A stretch of DNA of 64,000 bases from Actinoplanes auranticolor (GCF_018332655.1 NZ_BOQL01000028.1:1-64000); one strand, 5' to 3'; positions 16,204-24,874 are shown, counted from the first letter of the stretch. The notes: a model not told the origin generated them from the letters alone. Made by a program: numbers and translations.

Positions 16204-16689
16204 ATGCGGATCAGAGAGGCGACAGAGCAGGACTGGCCCCGGATCTACCCGTTCTGGTCGCAGATCGTGGAGGCCGGCGAGACGTACGCGTACCCGCTCG
16301 GGCTCGGCCCGGACGAGGCGCGGGCCCTGTGGATGGAGCAGCCGCCCGGTCTGACCGTGGTGGCGGTGGAGGGCGACGAGGTCCTGGGTTCGGCCAAGAT
16401 GGGGCCCAACCGGCCGGGCCGCGGCGCGCACGTCGCCACGGGGAGTTTCATGGTCGACCCGCGCCGGCACGGCCGTGGCGTGGGCCGGGCGCTGGGCGAG
16501 TACGTCGTGGAATGGGCCCGGCGCAGCGGCTACCACAGCATCCAGTTCAACGCGGTGGTGCAGGTCAATGCCGCTGCGGTGCACCTGTGGCAGTCCCTGG
16601 GATTCGTGATCATCGGAACGGTTCCCGAGGCATTCGATCATCAGTCGAAAGGACTAGTGGGCCTCCACGTAATGGTTAAAAAGCTATGA
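16204..16689 (+). CDS. GNAT N-acetyltransferase
   Basis: 161 aa. RIREATEQDWPRIYPFW is the usual GNAT start. Motif A is FMVDPRRHGRGVGRALGEY (Q/RxxGxG/A acetyl-CoA loop) and motif B is VHLWQSLGFVIIGTVPEAF, resembling the phosphinothricin/L-methionine sulfoximine acetyltransferase group. The substrate is not determinable. It lies 25 bp after the Lrp gene, so co-transcription is possible. Confidence 0.9.
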   Translation: MRIREATEQDWPRIYPFWSQIVEAGETYAYPLGLGPDEARALWMEQPPGLTVVAVEGDEVLGSAKMGPNRPGRGAHVATGSFMVDPRRHGRGVGRALGEYVVEWARRSGYHSIQFNAVVQVNAAAVHLWQSLGFVIIGTVPEAFDHQSKGLVGLHVMVKKL

Positions 16690-16799
16690 ATCGTCCCGAA
16701 ACGCCCCCAAATCCCGTAGTAGACGGCAAATCGCCCATAACCTGATCCACGTCAGGCCAGCCCTCGGCCTGACAACGAACTAGTTTCGGAGGAAATGGG

Positions 16800-17417
16800 A
16801 TGAACAAGTCTCGGCGTATCGGAGCCCTCGTGGCCGCCACCGTCGCTTCGGTTGGCATGTCGTCGCTGGTGGCGCCCACCGCTGCGGAAGCGGCACCGCG
16901 GGGACCGCAGCCCGTCTCCAACTTCGTGCAGCGCGTGCGGGCCAACGTGGACACCTGGGTCAGCATCCGCTGGCAGACGGACCGCCGCATCTGTGACGCT
17001 CAGGTCTTCGTGAACGGCCGGCGTGTCGACGTGGACTACCCGCGCAACGCCCGCTCGACGTCCTTCTCGCGGGGCGACTCGCTGCGCCCGGGGCGCACCG
17101 ACTTCACGGCCTTCCGGGTGAACGCGGACTTCAACCGCTCCGGCGTGGCGCTGCTGCGCGCGACCATCGTGTACGACAACTGCGGCCGCTTCGACCGCCC
17201 CGTGCGCAAGACGTTCGGGATCGCCATGCCGGTCGTCGCGTTCCGCCCGGGCAACGGCGGCCCGATCGGTGGCGGTAACCACGGTGGCGGCAACGGTGGT
17301 CACCAGGGTGGCAACAACGGTGGTCACCAGGGTGGCAACAACGGTGGTCACCAGGGTGGCAACAACGGTGGTCACCAGGGCGGCCACAAGGGCGGCACCA
17401 CGGGCGGGCAGCGCTGA
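16800..17417 (+). CDS. Secreted protein with Gly/His/Asn repeat tail
   Basis: 205 aa, ATG with GGAGGAAATGGG upstream. A signal peptide ends near AAEAAPRG. The middle 100 residues form a beta-rich domain with two cysteines (RRICDAQVFVNGRRV and VYDNCGRF). The C-terminal 55 residues are GGHQGGNN repeats ending in KGGTTGGQR. His-rich Gly repeats can bind metal or cell-wall polymers; no function is known here. The repeat DNA is annotated separately. Confidence 0.85.
   Translation: MNKSRRIGALVAATVASVGMSSLVAPTAAEAAPRGPQPVSNFVQRVRANVDTWVSIRWQTDRRICDAQVFVNGRRVDVDYPRNARSTSFSRGDSLRPGRTDFTAFRVNADFNRSGVALLRATIVYDNCGRFDRPVRKTFGIAMPVVAFRPGNGGPIGGGNHGGGNGGHQGGNNGGHQGGNNGGHQGGNNGGHQGGHKGGTTGGQR
17295..17384 (+). 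repeat. 24-bp tandem repeats encoding GGHQGGNN
   Basis: Three exact 24-bp units (17295-17318, 17319-17342, 17343-17366) and a partial fourth encode the Gly/His tail. The repeat is in phase with codons, so slippage would change the number of His units without breaking the frame. Confidence 0.85.
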
Positions 17418-17436
17418 CGTCCGGTTCACTGAAGTA

Positions 17437-17469
17437 ACGCGCGGGCGGCCGGACGGCCGGCCCGCGCGT
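17437..17469 (+). terminator. Terminator of the Gly/His-tail protein
   Basis: A perfect 10-bp outer stem (ACGCGCGGGC with GCCCGCGCGT) and further inner pairing are followed by TTTCCTCTT. It lies 20 bp after the stop codon. Confidence 0.85.
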
Positions 17470-17489
17470 TTCCTCTTCCCGGTTCGATT

Positions 17490-17522
17490 ACGCGCGGCCG
17501 GCGGGGGCGGCCGGCCGCGCGT
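17490..17522 (-). terminator. Terminator of the flippase-acyltransferase gene
   Basis: ACGCGCGGCCGGC (17490-17502) pairs perfectly with 17510-17522 over a 7-base loop. It lies 13 bp beyond the minus-strand stop codon at 17536. With the previous hairpin it separates two convergent genes. Confidence 0.75.
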
Positions 17523-17535
17523 AAGTCCTCATCCC

Positions 17536-20121
17536 TCAGCGGGTCGCCATGATCAGCGCGGCCGGGTCGGTGCAGACCAGCTCCAGCGCCCGGGCCACCA
17601 CGGCCGGGTCGTACGTCGAGGCGTGGAACGTCGCCTCCAGGTGGAGCACCCCGCCCATCTCGGACGTGGTGAGCGTGATGCCCTCCGGACCGTTCAGCGT
17701 CGGCACGCTCTGGTTCACCCGCCCGGCGGCGTCGACCGCCCAGGGCAGATCGGCGAGCACGTCGTGCCGGCCCTGGTTGCTGAAGGTCAGCCGCGGCCGC
17801 GGCTCCATCGCCACCTGCGACGGGTACGGGTCCGGCAGGGCCGGCGCGCCGGTCACCGCGATCTTGCCCTCGCGCAGCAGCATCATGGTCAGGATCCGGC
17901 CGGTGGCCAGCTCCGCCTTGAGCGTCGTGTGGATCGCCTGCGGGTCGGTCAGGCTCGGCGGGCTCAGGTACGGGCCCATGCAGAAGTTGCTGTCGATGCT
18001 GACCCCCTGGTCCACGTAGCGCCGGGCGTCGGCCAGGAAGGTGCCGCCGGACAGGTCCGGGTTCAGGCCCAGCTCGCGCAGCGCCGCGGTGAACGCCGCG
18101 AACGTGATCGCCGAGGTGGTGACGCCGGGCGCGTGCTGGTCACGCCAGGTGCGCATCTTGCCCAGCACCTCCGCCGAGCGGGTGGTCTCCACCGTCAGCC
18201 CCGGCGTCCAGGGCCGCGTCGGCACCTCCGGCAGGTGCGGCGGCCGCGCGAAACTCAGCCCCTGCTTCCACCGGCCCGGCTTGGTGCCGAACTGCTTCCA
18301 CCAGGCCTTGGGCAGCGCCCACCGGTGCCGGACGGACGGGGCGATGTGCGCGGCACGTTCCTCGCCGGCCGCCCGGATCAGCTCCCGGAGCAGCGTGTTC
18401 ACCGGACCCGCGTCGCCGTACGCGTGCGCCACCTTCATCGCCACGTACCCGCCGCCGGCCAGGATCCGCACCGGGTGGTGACCGCGCGGCTCGGCCTGCA
18501 GCTCGCGGGTCATCGCGTCGAAGTCGGCCGGCCCGTCACCGAGGTCGGTGACCGCCTCCCGCACATAGGCGGCGAACGTGGGCGCGTCCATGTGCAGCCA
18601 CTGGGCGCCGGAGCGGTCGAGGCGCGACACCGCCCGGTGGGCCGGGTCGGCCGCGTGCAGGCCGATCAGGGCGGTCCGCAACCGCTCGGCGGTCACCCCG
18701 GTCAGCGGGCCGACGGTACGGATGTACTCCAGCGGCAGCCAGGCGCGCTCGCGCAGAGTCAGGCTGGTGGTGGACATGATGTTCTCCTCGAGGGGCGGAC
18801 GGGCGAAGACGACCCGCAGCACGGTCGGCGCGACGAGCACCATCTCGGCTGCCATCACCACCGCCACCCAGGTGACGAGTTCGGTGAGGCTGCCGCGGCT
18901 GCCGCCGTACCAGGCGGCGACGAGCTCGGTGACGCCGGCGAAGACCGAGAAGATGCCGGCGCCCCGGACGCGGCCCTGCACCCGGGAGATCGCCAGGAAG
19001 AAGTGGTGGAACACGAACGGCACGTAGGTCAGGGCCAGGATCATCAGCGCGGTGCCCGCCGACTCGGCGTAGCTCGGCCCGAACAGGCCCATGATCGGCT
19101 TGGCGAAGAAGACCACGATCAGCGAGACCGGCAGGCCGCCCCCGAGGCAGATGAGCAGGCCCATCCGCACCTTGGAGCGCAGGGCGGCCTTGTCGCCGCT
19201 GGCCACCGCGAACAGTGTCAGCGCCACGTTGCCCGGCACCATCGCCAGGAACGACAGCACCATGAACGCGGTGTAGAAGGACGCGTTCGCCTCGGCCGAC
19301 AGCACCGCGGTGACGACCAGGGGCAGCGCCGCGCGGGGCAGGTAGGTGGCCAGGTTGAGCAGGTTGTGGTCGAACGTCGCCCGGCCCCGGCCCCGCAGCA
19401 GGGACACGCGGGGGCGTACCGAATCCACCATGCCCTTGCGCCGCAGCGTGCGGCCCAGGATCACCACCGAGAGCACCATGCCGGCGATCCAGGTGAGCAG
19501 CAGTTCGCCGCCGGTCAGGGTGAGTGGCAGGACGGCGAGCACGCCCAGCAGGACCAGCTTCACCACGGAGAACCAGGCGTTGCGCATCAGCTGCAACGGC
19601 CCCTGCAGGAGCCCGACCAGGGCCTCGTCCAGGACCAGGGTCATCGCGTTGAGCGCGACGCCGAAAACCAGCAGCACGGTGGCGGCCGTGCTGCCGAGCG
19701 CGTTCTGCAGGCCGGGGACGGCCAGGTGGGCGAGCGCGACGTAGCTCAGCCCGCCCAGGGTCGCGGCGCTGCCGGCGACCAGCAGGCACGTGGAGATCAG
19801 TTCCCACTTGCGGCCGCGCAGCGCGGGCAGGTCGGAGATGAGCATGGTGCCCATGCCGAACATGCCGATCGTGCCGATCAGCGTCATCGCGGACACGGCC
19901 GCGGACGCCTGGCCGACGGCCTCGGCGGGTGCGGTACGGGCGGCCAGCCACCAGTACGCGAAGCCGAACAGAGAGGTGATCGCGGTCGTGGCCATCAGCG
20001 AACCGGCGTTCAGGAACAGGTCCAGATGCCCGCGCAGCACGGTGACCAGGCCACCACGGCCAGGGCCCTCCGGTCCGGCATCCAGGCTCTCCGGCACGAC
20101 CTCGGTGACCGTACTTTCCAC
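17536..20121 (-). CDS. Flippase fused to a condensation/acyltransferase-like domain
   Basis: 861 aa from GTG 20121 (GGGGGCGG upstream; the open frame extends to 20202). Residues about 40-440 form a 12-14-helix polysaccharide flippase of the MATE/MVF type, starting LDLFLNAGSLMATTAITSLF. Residues 449-861 form a soluble CoA-dependent acyltransferase-superfamily domain with an HxxxD motif (HAYGD, His566-Asp570) and a late FSNQG motif. This suggests a lipid-linked glycan that is flipped and acylated by one protein. Codon 449 is an ATG with GAGGAG six bases upstream, so the second domain may also be made alone. No glycosyltransferases lie next to it. Confidence 0.85.
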   Translation of the reverse strand: MESTVTEVVPESLDAGPEGPGRGGLVTVLRGHLDLFLNAGSLMATTAITSLFGFAYWWLAARTAPAEAVGQASAAVSAMTLIGTIGMFGMGTMLISDLPALRGRKWELISTCLLVAGSAATLGGLSYVALAHLAVPGLQNALGSTAATVLLVFGVALNAMTLVLDEALVGLLQGPLQLMRNAWFSVVKLVLLGVLAVLPLTLTGGELLLTWIAGMVLSVVILGRTLRRKGMVDSVRPRVSLLRGRGRATFDHNLLNLATYLPRAALPLVVTAVLSAEANASFYTAFMVLSFLAMVPGNVALTLFAVASGDKAALRSKVRMGLLICLGGGLPVSLIVVFFAKPIMGLFGPSYAESAGTALMILALTYVPFVFHHFFLAISRVQGRVRGAGIFSVFAGVTELVAAWYGGSRGSLTELVTWVAVVMAAEMVLVAPTVLRVVFARPPLEENIMSTTSLTLRERAWLPLEYIRTVGPLTGVTAERLRTALIGLHAADPAHRAVSRLDRSGAQWLHMDAPTFAAYVREAVTDLGDGPADFDAMTRELQAEPRGHHPVRILAGGGYVAMKVAHAYGDAGPVNTLLRELIRAAGEERAAHIAPSVRHRWALPKAWWKQFGTKPGRWKQGLSFARPPHLPEVPTRPWTPGLTVETTRSAEVLGKMRTWRDQHAPGVTTSAITFAAFTAALRELGLNPDLSGGTFLADARRYVDQGVSIDSNFCMGPYLSPPSLTDPQAIHTTLKAELATGRILTMMLLREGKIAVTGAPALPDPYPSQVAMEPRPRLTFSNQGRHDVLADLPWAVDAAGRVNQSVPTLNGPEGITLTTSEMGGVLHLEATFHASTYDPAVVARALELVCTDPAALIMATR
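18777..18790 (-). promoter_or_regulatory. Internal ribosome site and ATG at the domain boundary
   Basis: Within the fusion gene, GAGGAGAACATC precedes the in-frame ATG of MSTTSLTLRERAW, exactly at the flippase-acyltransferase boundary. The Shine-Dalgarno match and spacing are as good as any true start in the window. It is either a relic of a former gene junction or an active internal start. Confidence 0.55.
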
Positions 20122-20355
20122 TACTACCGCCCCCAGTGCAGTGATCGAAACCAAACGGTAGTTACCCGGAGTATTCGACTGCCACGGCAGAGTGGTGCAC
20201 ACTCCGCATACTGTCCGGAGTGGAGACCGGGCGGACCGGGGGACGGGTCCGGGACCGTTCGGTGGATCTTTGATGCGGCTGGGACCTCAGGCGTTATGCC
20301 TGGTCACAGCCGTAACGTCCGATGCCCCGTGGGTGAGCCGGGACACGGTCGGGAG

Positions 20356-20862
20356 CTATTCCTCCCAGACCGGTACGGAGGGTAGACCCCGCTCGGCCCG
20401 GGCCGCGTCGGTGAGCTCCTGGATCAGCTCGGTCTTACCCCGCGTGTACGCGTCACCCGGCCCGAACTTGGCCATCAGTTCGCGCTTGAGGGCGGCGTAC
20501 CGGTCCCGGTCGGCGGGATGGGTGAGCAGATGGTCGCGCAGCAGCCGCTCGTTGCGCACCGGCCAGCTCTCCGCGGTGACGACGTGCAGGTGGTACGCCG
20601 TGCTGTCGTAGTCCTCCCGCCGGTAGAAGAGGCGCTGCGGCATGTCGGTGGCCACCTTGCGGTAGCCGAACGTCGCCAGCGCACTGGTGTTGACGTCGTC
20701 GAGATCCTCGAGACCGGCCATCAGGTCGATCACCGGCTTGGCCGGCAGCCCGGGCACGGCGGTGCTGCCGACGTGCTCGACCGTCAGGAACAGCGGTGCC
20801 AGCACGACGCAGGCCTGCCGGCCCAGCTCGGCCCACCGCGGGTCCGGTTCCGCGATCGTCAC
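20356..20862 (-). CDS. GrpB/UPF0157 family protein
   Basis: 168 aa. Core motifs are VEHVGSTAVPGLPAKPVIDLM and YHLHVVTAESWPVRNERLLRDHL, then DRDRYAALKRELMAKFG. GrpB proteins share the nucleotidyltransferase fold (GS...D) and some are fused to CoaE; the reaction is unknown. GTG at 20862 overlaps the corA stop by four bases (GTGA), so translation is coupled to corA. Confidence 0.9.
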   Translation of the reverse strand: MTIAEPDPRWAELGRQACVVLAPLFLTVEHVGSTAVPGLPAKPVIDLMAGLEDLDDVNTSALATFGYRKVATDMPQRLFYRREDYDSTAYHLHVVTAESWPVRNERLLRDHLLTHPADRDRYAALKRELMAKFGPGDAYTRGKTELIQELTDAARAERGLPSVPVWEE

Positions 20863-21977
20863 AGCCAACCCACCTTCTTCAAACGCCGGTGCAGGAGCAC
20901 CGCGGCCCCGGCCATCAGCAGCAGCACGCCCGCGTAGCCGTACTTCCAGCGCAGCTCGGGCATGACATCGAAGTTCATCCCGTAGATGCCGGCGATGGCG
21001 GTCTGCACGGCGGCGATCGCGGCCCACGAGGCGATCTTGCGCATGTCGTTGTTCTGGTCCACCGACACCTGCGCCAGCCGGGCCTGCAGGATCGAGTTCA
21101 GCAGGTCGTCGAAACCGGCCACCCGGTCCACCGCCCGGTTCAGCCGCCCCCGCACGTCGACCAGGTACGGGTACAGCCCCGCCGGCACGACGTCGCGGTC
21201 GAGCAGCCGCTGCAACGGCTCCTGCAACGGCAACACCGCCCGCTTGAACTCCACCATCTCGCGTTTGAGCTGGTAGATGTGGGCGATTTCGGGCGGCCGG
21301 CTGGCGGAGAAGGAGACTTCCTCCAGCGCCTCGAGGTCGTGTTCCACGTGCGCGGCGACCTCCAGGTAGAGGTCGACCATCCGGCTGCTGACCGCGTACG
21401 CGACCGCCCACGGACCCTCGGCCAGCAGGGCGGGCCGCTGCTCCAGCTCCTCGCGGACCGGCCGCAGCGCGCCCGCGGCCCCGTGCCGCACGGTGATGAC
21501 GAAGCGGTCCCCGATCAGCACGGTGACATCGCCGGTGTCCACCACCTCGGAGCTCTCGGTCAGCTCCTCGTGCTCGACGTACCGCGCGGTGCGCAGCACC
21601 AGCCGGGTGACCTCCCCGATCACCTCGGCGGCGGGCCGGTGCCCGGCCTCGGCGGCCTGCGCGGCGGTGAGCTCGTGCAGGCCGAAGGCCCGGGCGATCG
21701 CGGCCATCGTGGGCTCGTCGGGCTCGTGCAACCCGAGCCACACGAAGGCGTCCTTCTGCCGCTGCGCCTGGCGGACGGCGTGGGCGTAGTGCATGGCTCC
21801 GGGCCGGCGCGAACCTTCGTGATAGACGGCACAGTCGACGACCGCGTCGGGATTGCGGCGCTGGGGCTCCGGCTCGGCGGGCACCGGACGGGCCAGTCCC
21901 TCGAGGAGCCGGCCGAGCGTACGCGGAAGGGAGCGCGTTTCGCGCCGCCGCAATCCGAACATCCGCGGTTCCCCCAT
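20859..21977 (-). CDS. corA: CorA-family Mg2+/Co2+ transporter
   Basis: 372 aa from ATG 21977 (ATG 21962 is five codons in). A large cytosolic N-terminal domain precedes a long helix and two C-terminal membrane helices. The pore signature is IYGMNFDVMPEL at the end of the first helix. The C-terminus is basic (LLHRRLKKVGWL) as expected. The family forms pentameric channels for divalent cations. The four-base overlap with the downstream GrpB gene indicates an operon. No upstream Mg-sensing leader was identified. Confidence 0.93.
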   Translation of the reverse strand: MGEPRMFGLRRRETRSLPRTLGRLLEGLARPVPAEPEPQRRNPDAVVDCAVYHEGSRRPGAMHYAHAVRQAQRQKDAFVWLGLHEPDEPTMAAIARAFGLHELTAAQAAEAGHRPAAEVIGEVTRLVLRTARYVEHEELTESSEVVDTGDVTVLIGDRFVITVRHGAAGALRPVREELEQRPALLAEGPWAVAYAVSSRMVDLYLEVAAHVEHDLEALEEVSFSASRPPEIAHIYQLKREMVEFKRAVLPLQEPLQRLLDRDVVPAGLYPYLVDVRGRLNRAVDRVAGFDDLLNSILQARLAQVSVDQNNDMRKIASWAAIAAVQTAIAGIYGMNFDVMPELRWKYGYAGVLLLMAGAAVLLHRRLKKVGWL

Positions 21978-22064
21978 CGCTCGCCGGCCGTCCGGGGATG
22001 ACGGTAGCGGTTGACCGCCCGCCCGTGCCGCACCGTCTGCCCGTGCCGGGTTCGCACCCCCGCG

Positions 22065-22091
22065 GGCCGGGCCGGCTCGTCCGGCCCGGCC
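22065..22091 (-). terminator. Terminator of the ABC exporter operon
   Basis: GGCCGGGCCGG-CTCGT-CCGGCCCGGCC is a perfect 11-bp stem, 9 bp beyond the permease stop codon on the minus strand. It separates the exporter operon from corA. Confidence 0.7.
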
Positions 22092-22099
22092 GATGCGGA

Positions 22100-22837
22100 T
22101 CAGGCCGAGCGTTGCATCGCCCGGGTTCCGACCAGCAGGCCGAACGCGCCTACCGCCACTGCCGCGATCGCGCCGGTGACGGTCGTCGACGCCCAGACGT
22201 CGCCCGCGAACAGAGCCCGCTCCGCCTCGACCACGTAGGTCAGCGGATTCCACCGCGACAGCGCCTGCAGCCAGCCGGGCCCGGCCTCGACCGGCAACAG
22301 CATCCCCGCGAGCAGCAGCAGCGGGAACAGCAGCGTCTGCTGCACGGTCCAGAACAGCCACTCCTGGTTCTTCGCCGCCAGCGCCAGCGTGTACGACAGC
22401 GAGCCGAGCCCCAGGCAGAAGACCGACAGGATGACCAGGCCCAGCAACGTGCCGGCCAGGTGCAGATCGAAGCCGAACGGCAGGCAGAGCGCCACGATCA
22501 CCGCCGCCTGCACGACGACCGGCACGATCTCCTTGAGTGCACGCCCGATCAGCAGGGCCGGCCGGCGCAGCGGGGTGACCAGCATCCGCTCGTGGGATCC
22601 GGTCTGGATCTCGAAGAGCAGGTTGGAACCGGTCATCGAGGTGCCGAACAGGCAGGACATCACCACGATGCCGGGCACGAACCACTGCAGGCTCAGGTCG
22701 TCGGGCAGCAGCGGCGCGAAGAGGCCGAGGAAGACCAACGGCTGGACCATTGCGAAGACGACGGAGAACGGGTTGCGCAGGACCGGCCGCAGCTCACGGC
22801 TGAACACCACGCCGGTATCGGTGACGAGATTGGTCAT
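22100..22837 (-). CDS. ABC-2 type permease (DrrB-like)
   Basis: 245 aa. Six hydrophobic segments follow the ABC-2 pattern, with VFSRELRPVLRNPFSVVFAM at the start, FEIQTGSHERMLVTPLRRPA in the cytosolic loop, and a late RWNPLTYVVEAERALFAGD motif typical of DrrB/NodJ transporters. It starts 4 bp after the ATPase stop codon, so the two form a two-gene exporter. Daunorubicin-type exporters move drugs or lipids outward; this substrate is unknown. Confidence 0.9.
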   Translation of the reverse strand: MTNLVTDTGVVFSRELRPVLRNPFSVVFAMVQPLVFLGLFAPLLPDDLSLQWFVPGIVVMSCLFGTSMTGSNLLFEIQTGSHERMLVTPLRRPALLIGRALKEIVPVVVQAAVIVALCLPFGFDLHLAGTLLGLVILSVFCLGLGSLSYTLALAAKNQEWLFWTVQQTLLFPLLLLAGMLLPVEAGPGWLQALSRWNPLTYVVEAERALFAGDVWASTTVTGAIAAVAVGAFGLLVGTRAMQRSA

Positions 22838-22840
22838 GAC

Positions 22841-23821
22841 TCAGACCTCCACGAGTGCGGGTTCGGTGTCCTCGGTATCGCCGGCGGACCGGGCGGCGCC
22901 GCCCTCGCGCAGGCTGCGTCCGGTCAGCTGGAGAAAGACGTCGTCGAGCGTGGCCCGCCTGACCTCGACCTCGGCCGGAGGCAGCCCCCAGGCGCGCAGG
23001 TCGTCGAGCAGCCCGGTGACCAGACGGGGAGCGCCCGGGACGGAGATGGTCAGCTCGGTACCGGACCGGTGGAATTTGTGCGGGACGCGGGACGCGACCG
23101 CCGCGGCGTCGCTCTCGTGCGCGAAGCCCAGGATGATCCGGTCACCGACGTGCTCGTCCTTGAGGCGGGCCGGGGTGTCGTCGGCGATGATCCGGCCGTG
23201 GTCGATCACGATGACCCGTTCGGCCATCGCGTCCGCCTCGTCGAGATAGTGGGTGGTCAGCACGATCGTGGTGCCGTACCGCTCGCGCAGCTCGACGATG
23301 TGCTGCTGCAGGTTCGCGCGGTTCTGCGGGTCCAGCCCGGTCGACGGCTCGTCGAGGAAGAGCAGCTCGGGAGCGTGGATCAGGCCCATCGCGATGTCGA
23401 GCCGGCGGCGCTGACCGCCGGAGAGCGTCGACACGGTCCGGTCGGCGACCGCGCCGAGGTCGAGCGACTCGATCAGCTCGGCGGCCCGCCGCCGGGCCTC
23501 GGTGACCTTCATCCCGTACGCGCGGCCCTGGCTGATCAGCTCGTCCCGGCCGCGCTGGCTGTGCGCGGCGCCGTTGCCCTGGCCGATGTAGCCGATGCGG
23601 TAGCGCACCTCGCGCTGGGCGCGCACCACGTCGTGGCCGGCGACCTTCGCGGTGCCCGAGGTCGGCGGGATGAGGGTGGTGAGCATGCGCAGGGTGGTCG
23701 ACTTGCCGGCGCCGTTCGGGCCGAGCAGCGCGACCAGCTCGCCCGGGGCGACGGTGAGGTTGATCCCGCGCACCGCCTGCACGTCCTTGAAATGCCTGGT
23801 CAGCTCGTGTGTCTCAATCAT
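22841..23821 (-). CDS. ABC transporter ATPase (DrrA-like)
   Basis: 326 aa from ATG 23821 (MIETHELTRHF). Walker A GPNGAGKST, signature LSGGQRRRLDIAMGL, Walker B LLFLDEPSTGLD and the H-loop LTTHYLDEAD are all present. The C-terminal roughly 90 residues (ATLDDVFLQLTGRSLRE) are the DrrA-type extension. It pairs with the DrrB-like permease directly downstream and diverges from a WYL regulator whose start is 62 bp away, the likely controller. Confidence 0.95.
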   Translation of the reverse strand: MIETHELTRHFKDVQAVRGINLTVAPGELVALLGPNGAGKSTTLRMLTTLIPPTSGTAKVAGHDVVRAQREVRYRIGYIGQGNGAAHSQRGRDELISQGRAYGMKVTEARRRAAELIESLDLGAVADRTVSTLSGGQRRRLDIAMGLIHAPELLFLDEPSTGLDPQNRANLQQHIVELRERYGTTIVLTTHYLDEADAMAERVIVIDHGRIIADDTPARLKDEHVGDRIILGFAHESDAAAVASRVPHKFHRSGTELTISVPGAPRLVTGLLDDLRAWGLPPAEVEVRRATLDDVFLQLTGRSLREGGAARSAGDTEDTEPALVEV

Positions 23822-23883
23822 GGGCACGACGCTAGGGTGAGATGCGGCCACTTCCTGACCGCAATCAAACGGAGACTGGCGGT

Positions 23884-24840
23884 ATGGCGAACACGAGTGC
23901 CCGGATGCTGCGACTGCTCTCCCTGTTGCAGACCCACCGCTACTGGCCCGGCACCGAGCTGGCGGACCGGCTCGAGGTCAGCCCGCGCACCCTGCGCCGC
24001 GACGTCGACCGGCTGCGCGAGCTGGGCTACCCCGTCGATGCGGCCCGCGGCGTCGCCGGCGGCTATCAGCTGCAGGCGGGCGCGGCGGTGCCACCGCTGC
24101 TGCTGGACGACGAGGAGGCGGTCGCCATCGCGGTCGGGCTGCGCACCGCGGCCGCGGGCGCGGTGGCGGGCTTCGAGGAGACCTCGGTGCGTGCCCTGGC
24201 GAAGGTCATCCAGCTGCTCCCGCCCCGGCTGCGTAAGCGCATCGACGCGTTGCAGGCGGCGACCGCGCCCGGTGTCCTCGGCGGCGGTCCCACCCTGGAC
24301 GCGGCGACCCTGACGACGATCGCGCTCGCCTGCCGCGGCGAGGAGCGGCTGCGCTTCGCCTACACGCCCCGGGAAGGCGACGGATCGTCACGCTATGTCG
24401 AGCCGCACCGCCTGGTCTCGCTCGGCCGCCGCTGGTATCTGGTGGCCTGGGACCTCGACCGCGGTGACTGGCGCAGCTTCCGGATCGACCGGCTGACCGG
24501 GCCGCAGCTCACCGGCGCCCGCTTCCGCCCGCGGGAGATCCCGGGCGGCGATCCGGTGGCCTGGATGCGCAGCCGGCTGGCTGCGGTGCCGACCCGCTAC
24601 GACGTGTCGGTGGTCGTCGGCCGGCCCGCGCCGGACGTGCAGAAATTCGTGGGGCAGTGGGGCACGGTGGAGCCGGTGTCGGCGGCCAGCTCCCGGCTGC
24701 GGATGAACGTGGACGACCTCAGCTGGCCGGTCATGGTGCTGGGGATGCTGGGCGCCGACTTCACCGTCGAGTCGCCTCCGGAACTGCGCGATCAGGCCCG
24801 CGCAGCAGGCGAAACGCTGCTGCGCGGGGCCGATCGTTAG
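23884..24840 (+). CDS. WYL-domain HTH transcriptional regulator (YafY type)
   Basis: 318 aa from ATG 23884, with GGAGACTGGCGGT before it. An N-terminal HTH_11 (MLRLLSLLQTHRYWPGTELA, then LEVSPRTLRRDVDRLRELGYPV) is followed by a WYL domain (RFAYTPREG, RLVSLGRRWYLVAWDLDR, SFRIDRL). WYL domains bind ligands or nucleic acid and control transcription. Its position divergent to the DrrAB-like exporter suggests it regulates the exporter. Confidence 0.92.
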   Translation: MANTSARMLRLLSLLQTHRYWPGTELADRLEVSPRTLRRDVDRLRELGYPVDAARGVAGGYQLQAGAAVPPLLLDDEEAVAIAVGLRTAAAGAVAGFEETSVRALAKVIQLLPPRLRKRIDALQAATAPGVLGGGPTLDAATLTTIALACRGEERLRFAYTPREGDGSSRYVEPHRLVSLGRRWYLVAWDLDRGDWRSFRIDRLTGPQLTGARFRPREIPGGDPVAWMRSRLAAVPTRYDVSVVVGRPAPDVQKFVGQWGTVEPVSAASSRLRMNVDDLSWPVMVLGMLGADFTVESPPELRDQARAAGETLLRGADR

Positions 24841-24845
24841 CTGGA

Positions 24846-24874
24846 CGGATCGGCGCCCCCGTGGCGCCGATCCG
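24846..24874 (+). terminator. Terminator after the WYL regulator
   Basis: CGGATCGGCGCC pairs perfectly with GGCGCCGATCCG over a 5-base loop, six bases after the stop codon. No T-run follows, as usual in high-GC actinobacteria. Confidence 0.7.

Noticed and set aside
17295..17384. Possible CRISPR or origin iterons from 24-bp repeats
   Set aside because: Contiguous, in frame, encoding the Gly/His tail.
17269..20385. A 1038-codon plus-strand frame opposite the flippase fusion
   Set aside because: It is a GC-driven shadow: Arg/Gly/His-rich, no domains, and fully opposite a gene with clear membrane helices and motifs.
21998..24313. A 771-codon plus-strand frame opposite the ABC exporter genes
   Set aside because: It lies antisense to both exporter genes with perfect ATPase motifs; its composition is typical of antisense high-GC frames.
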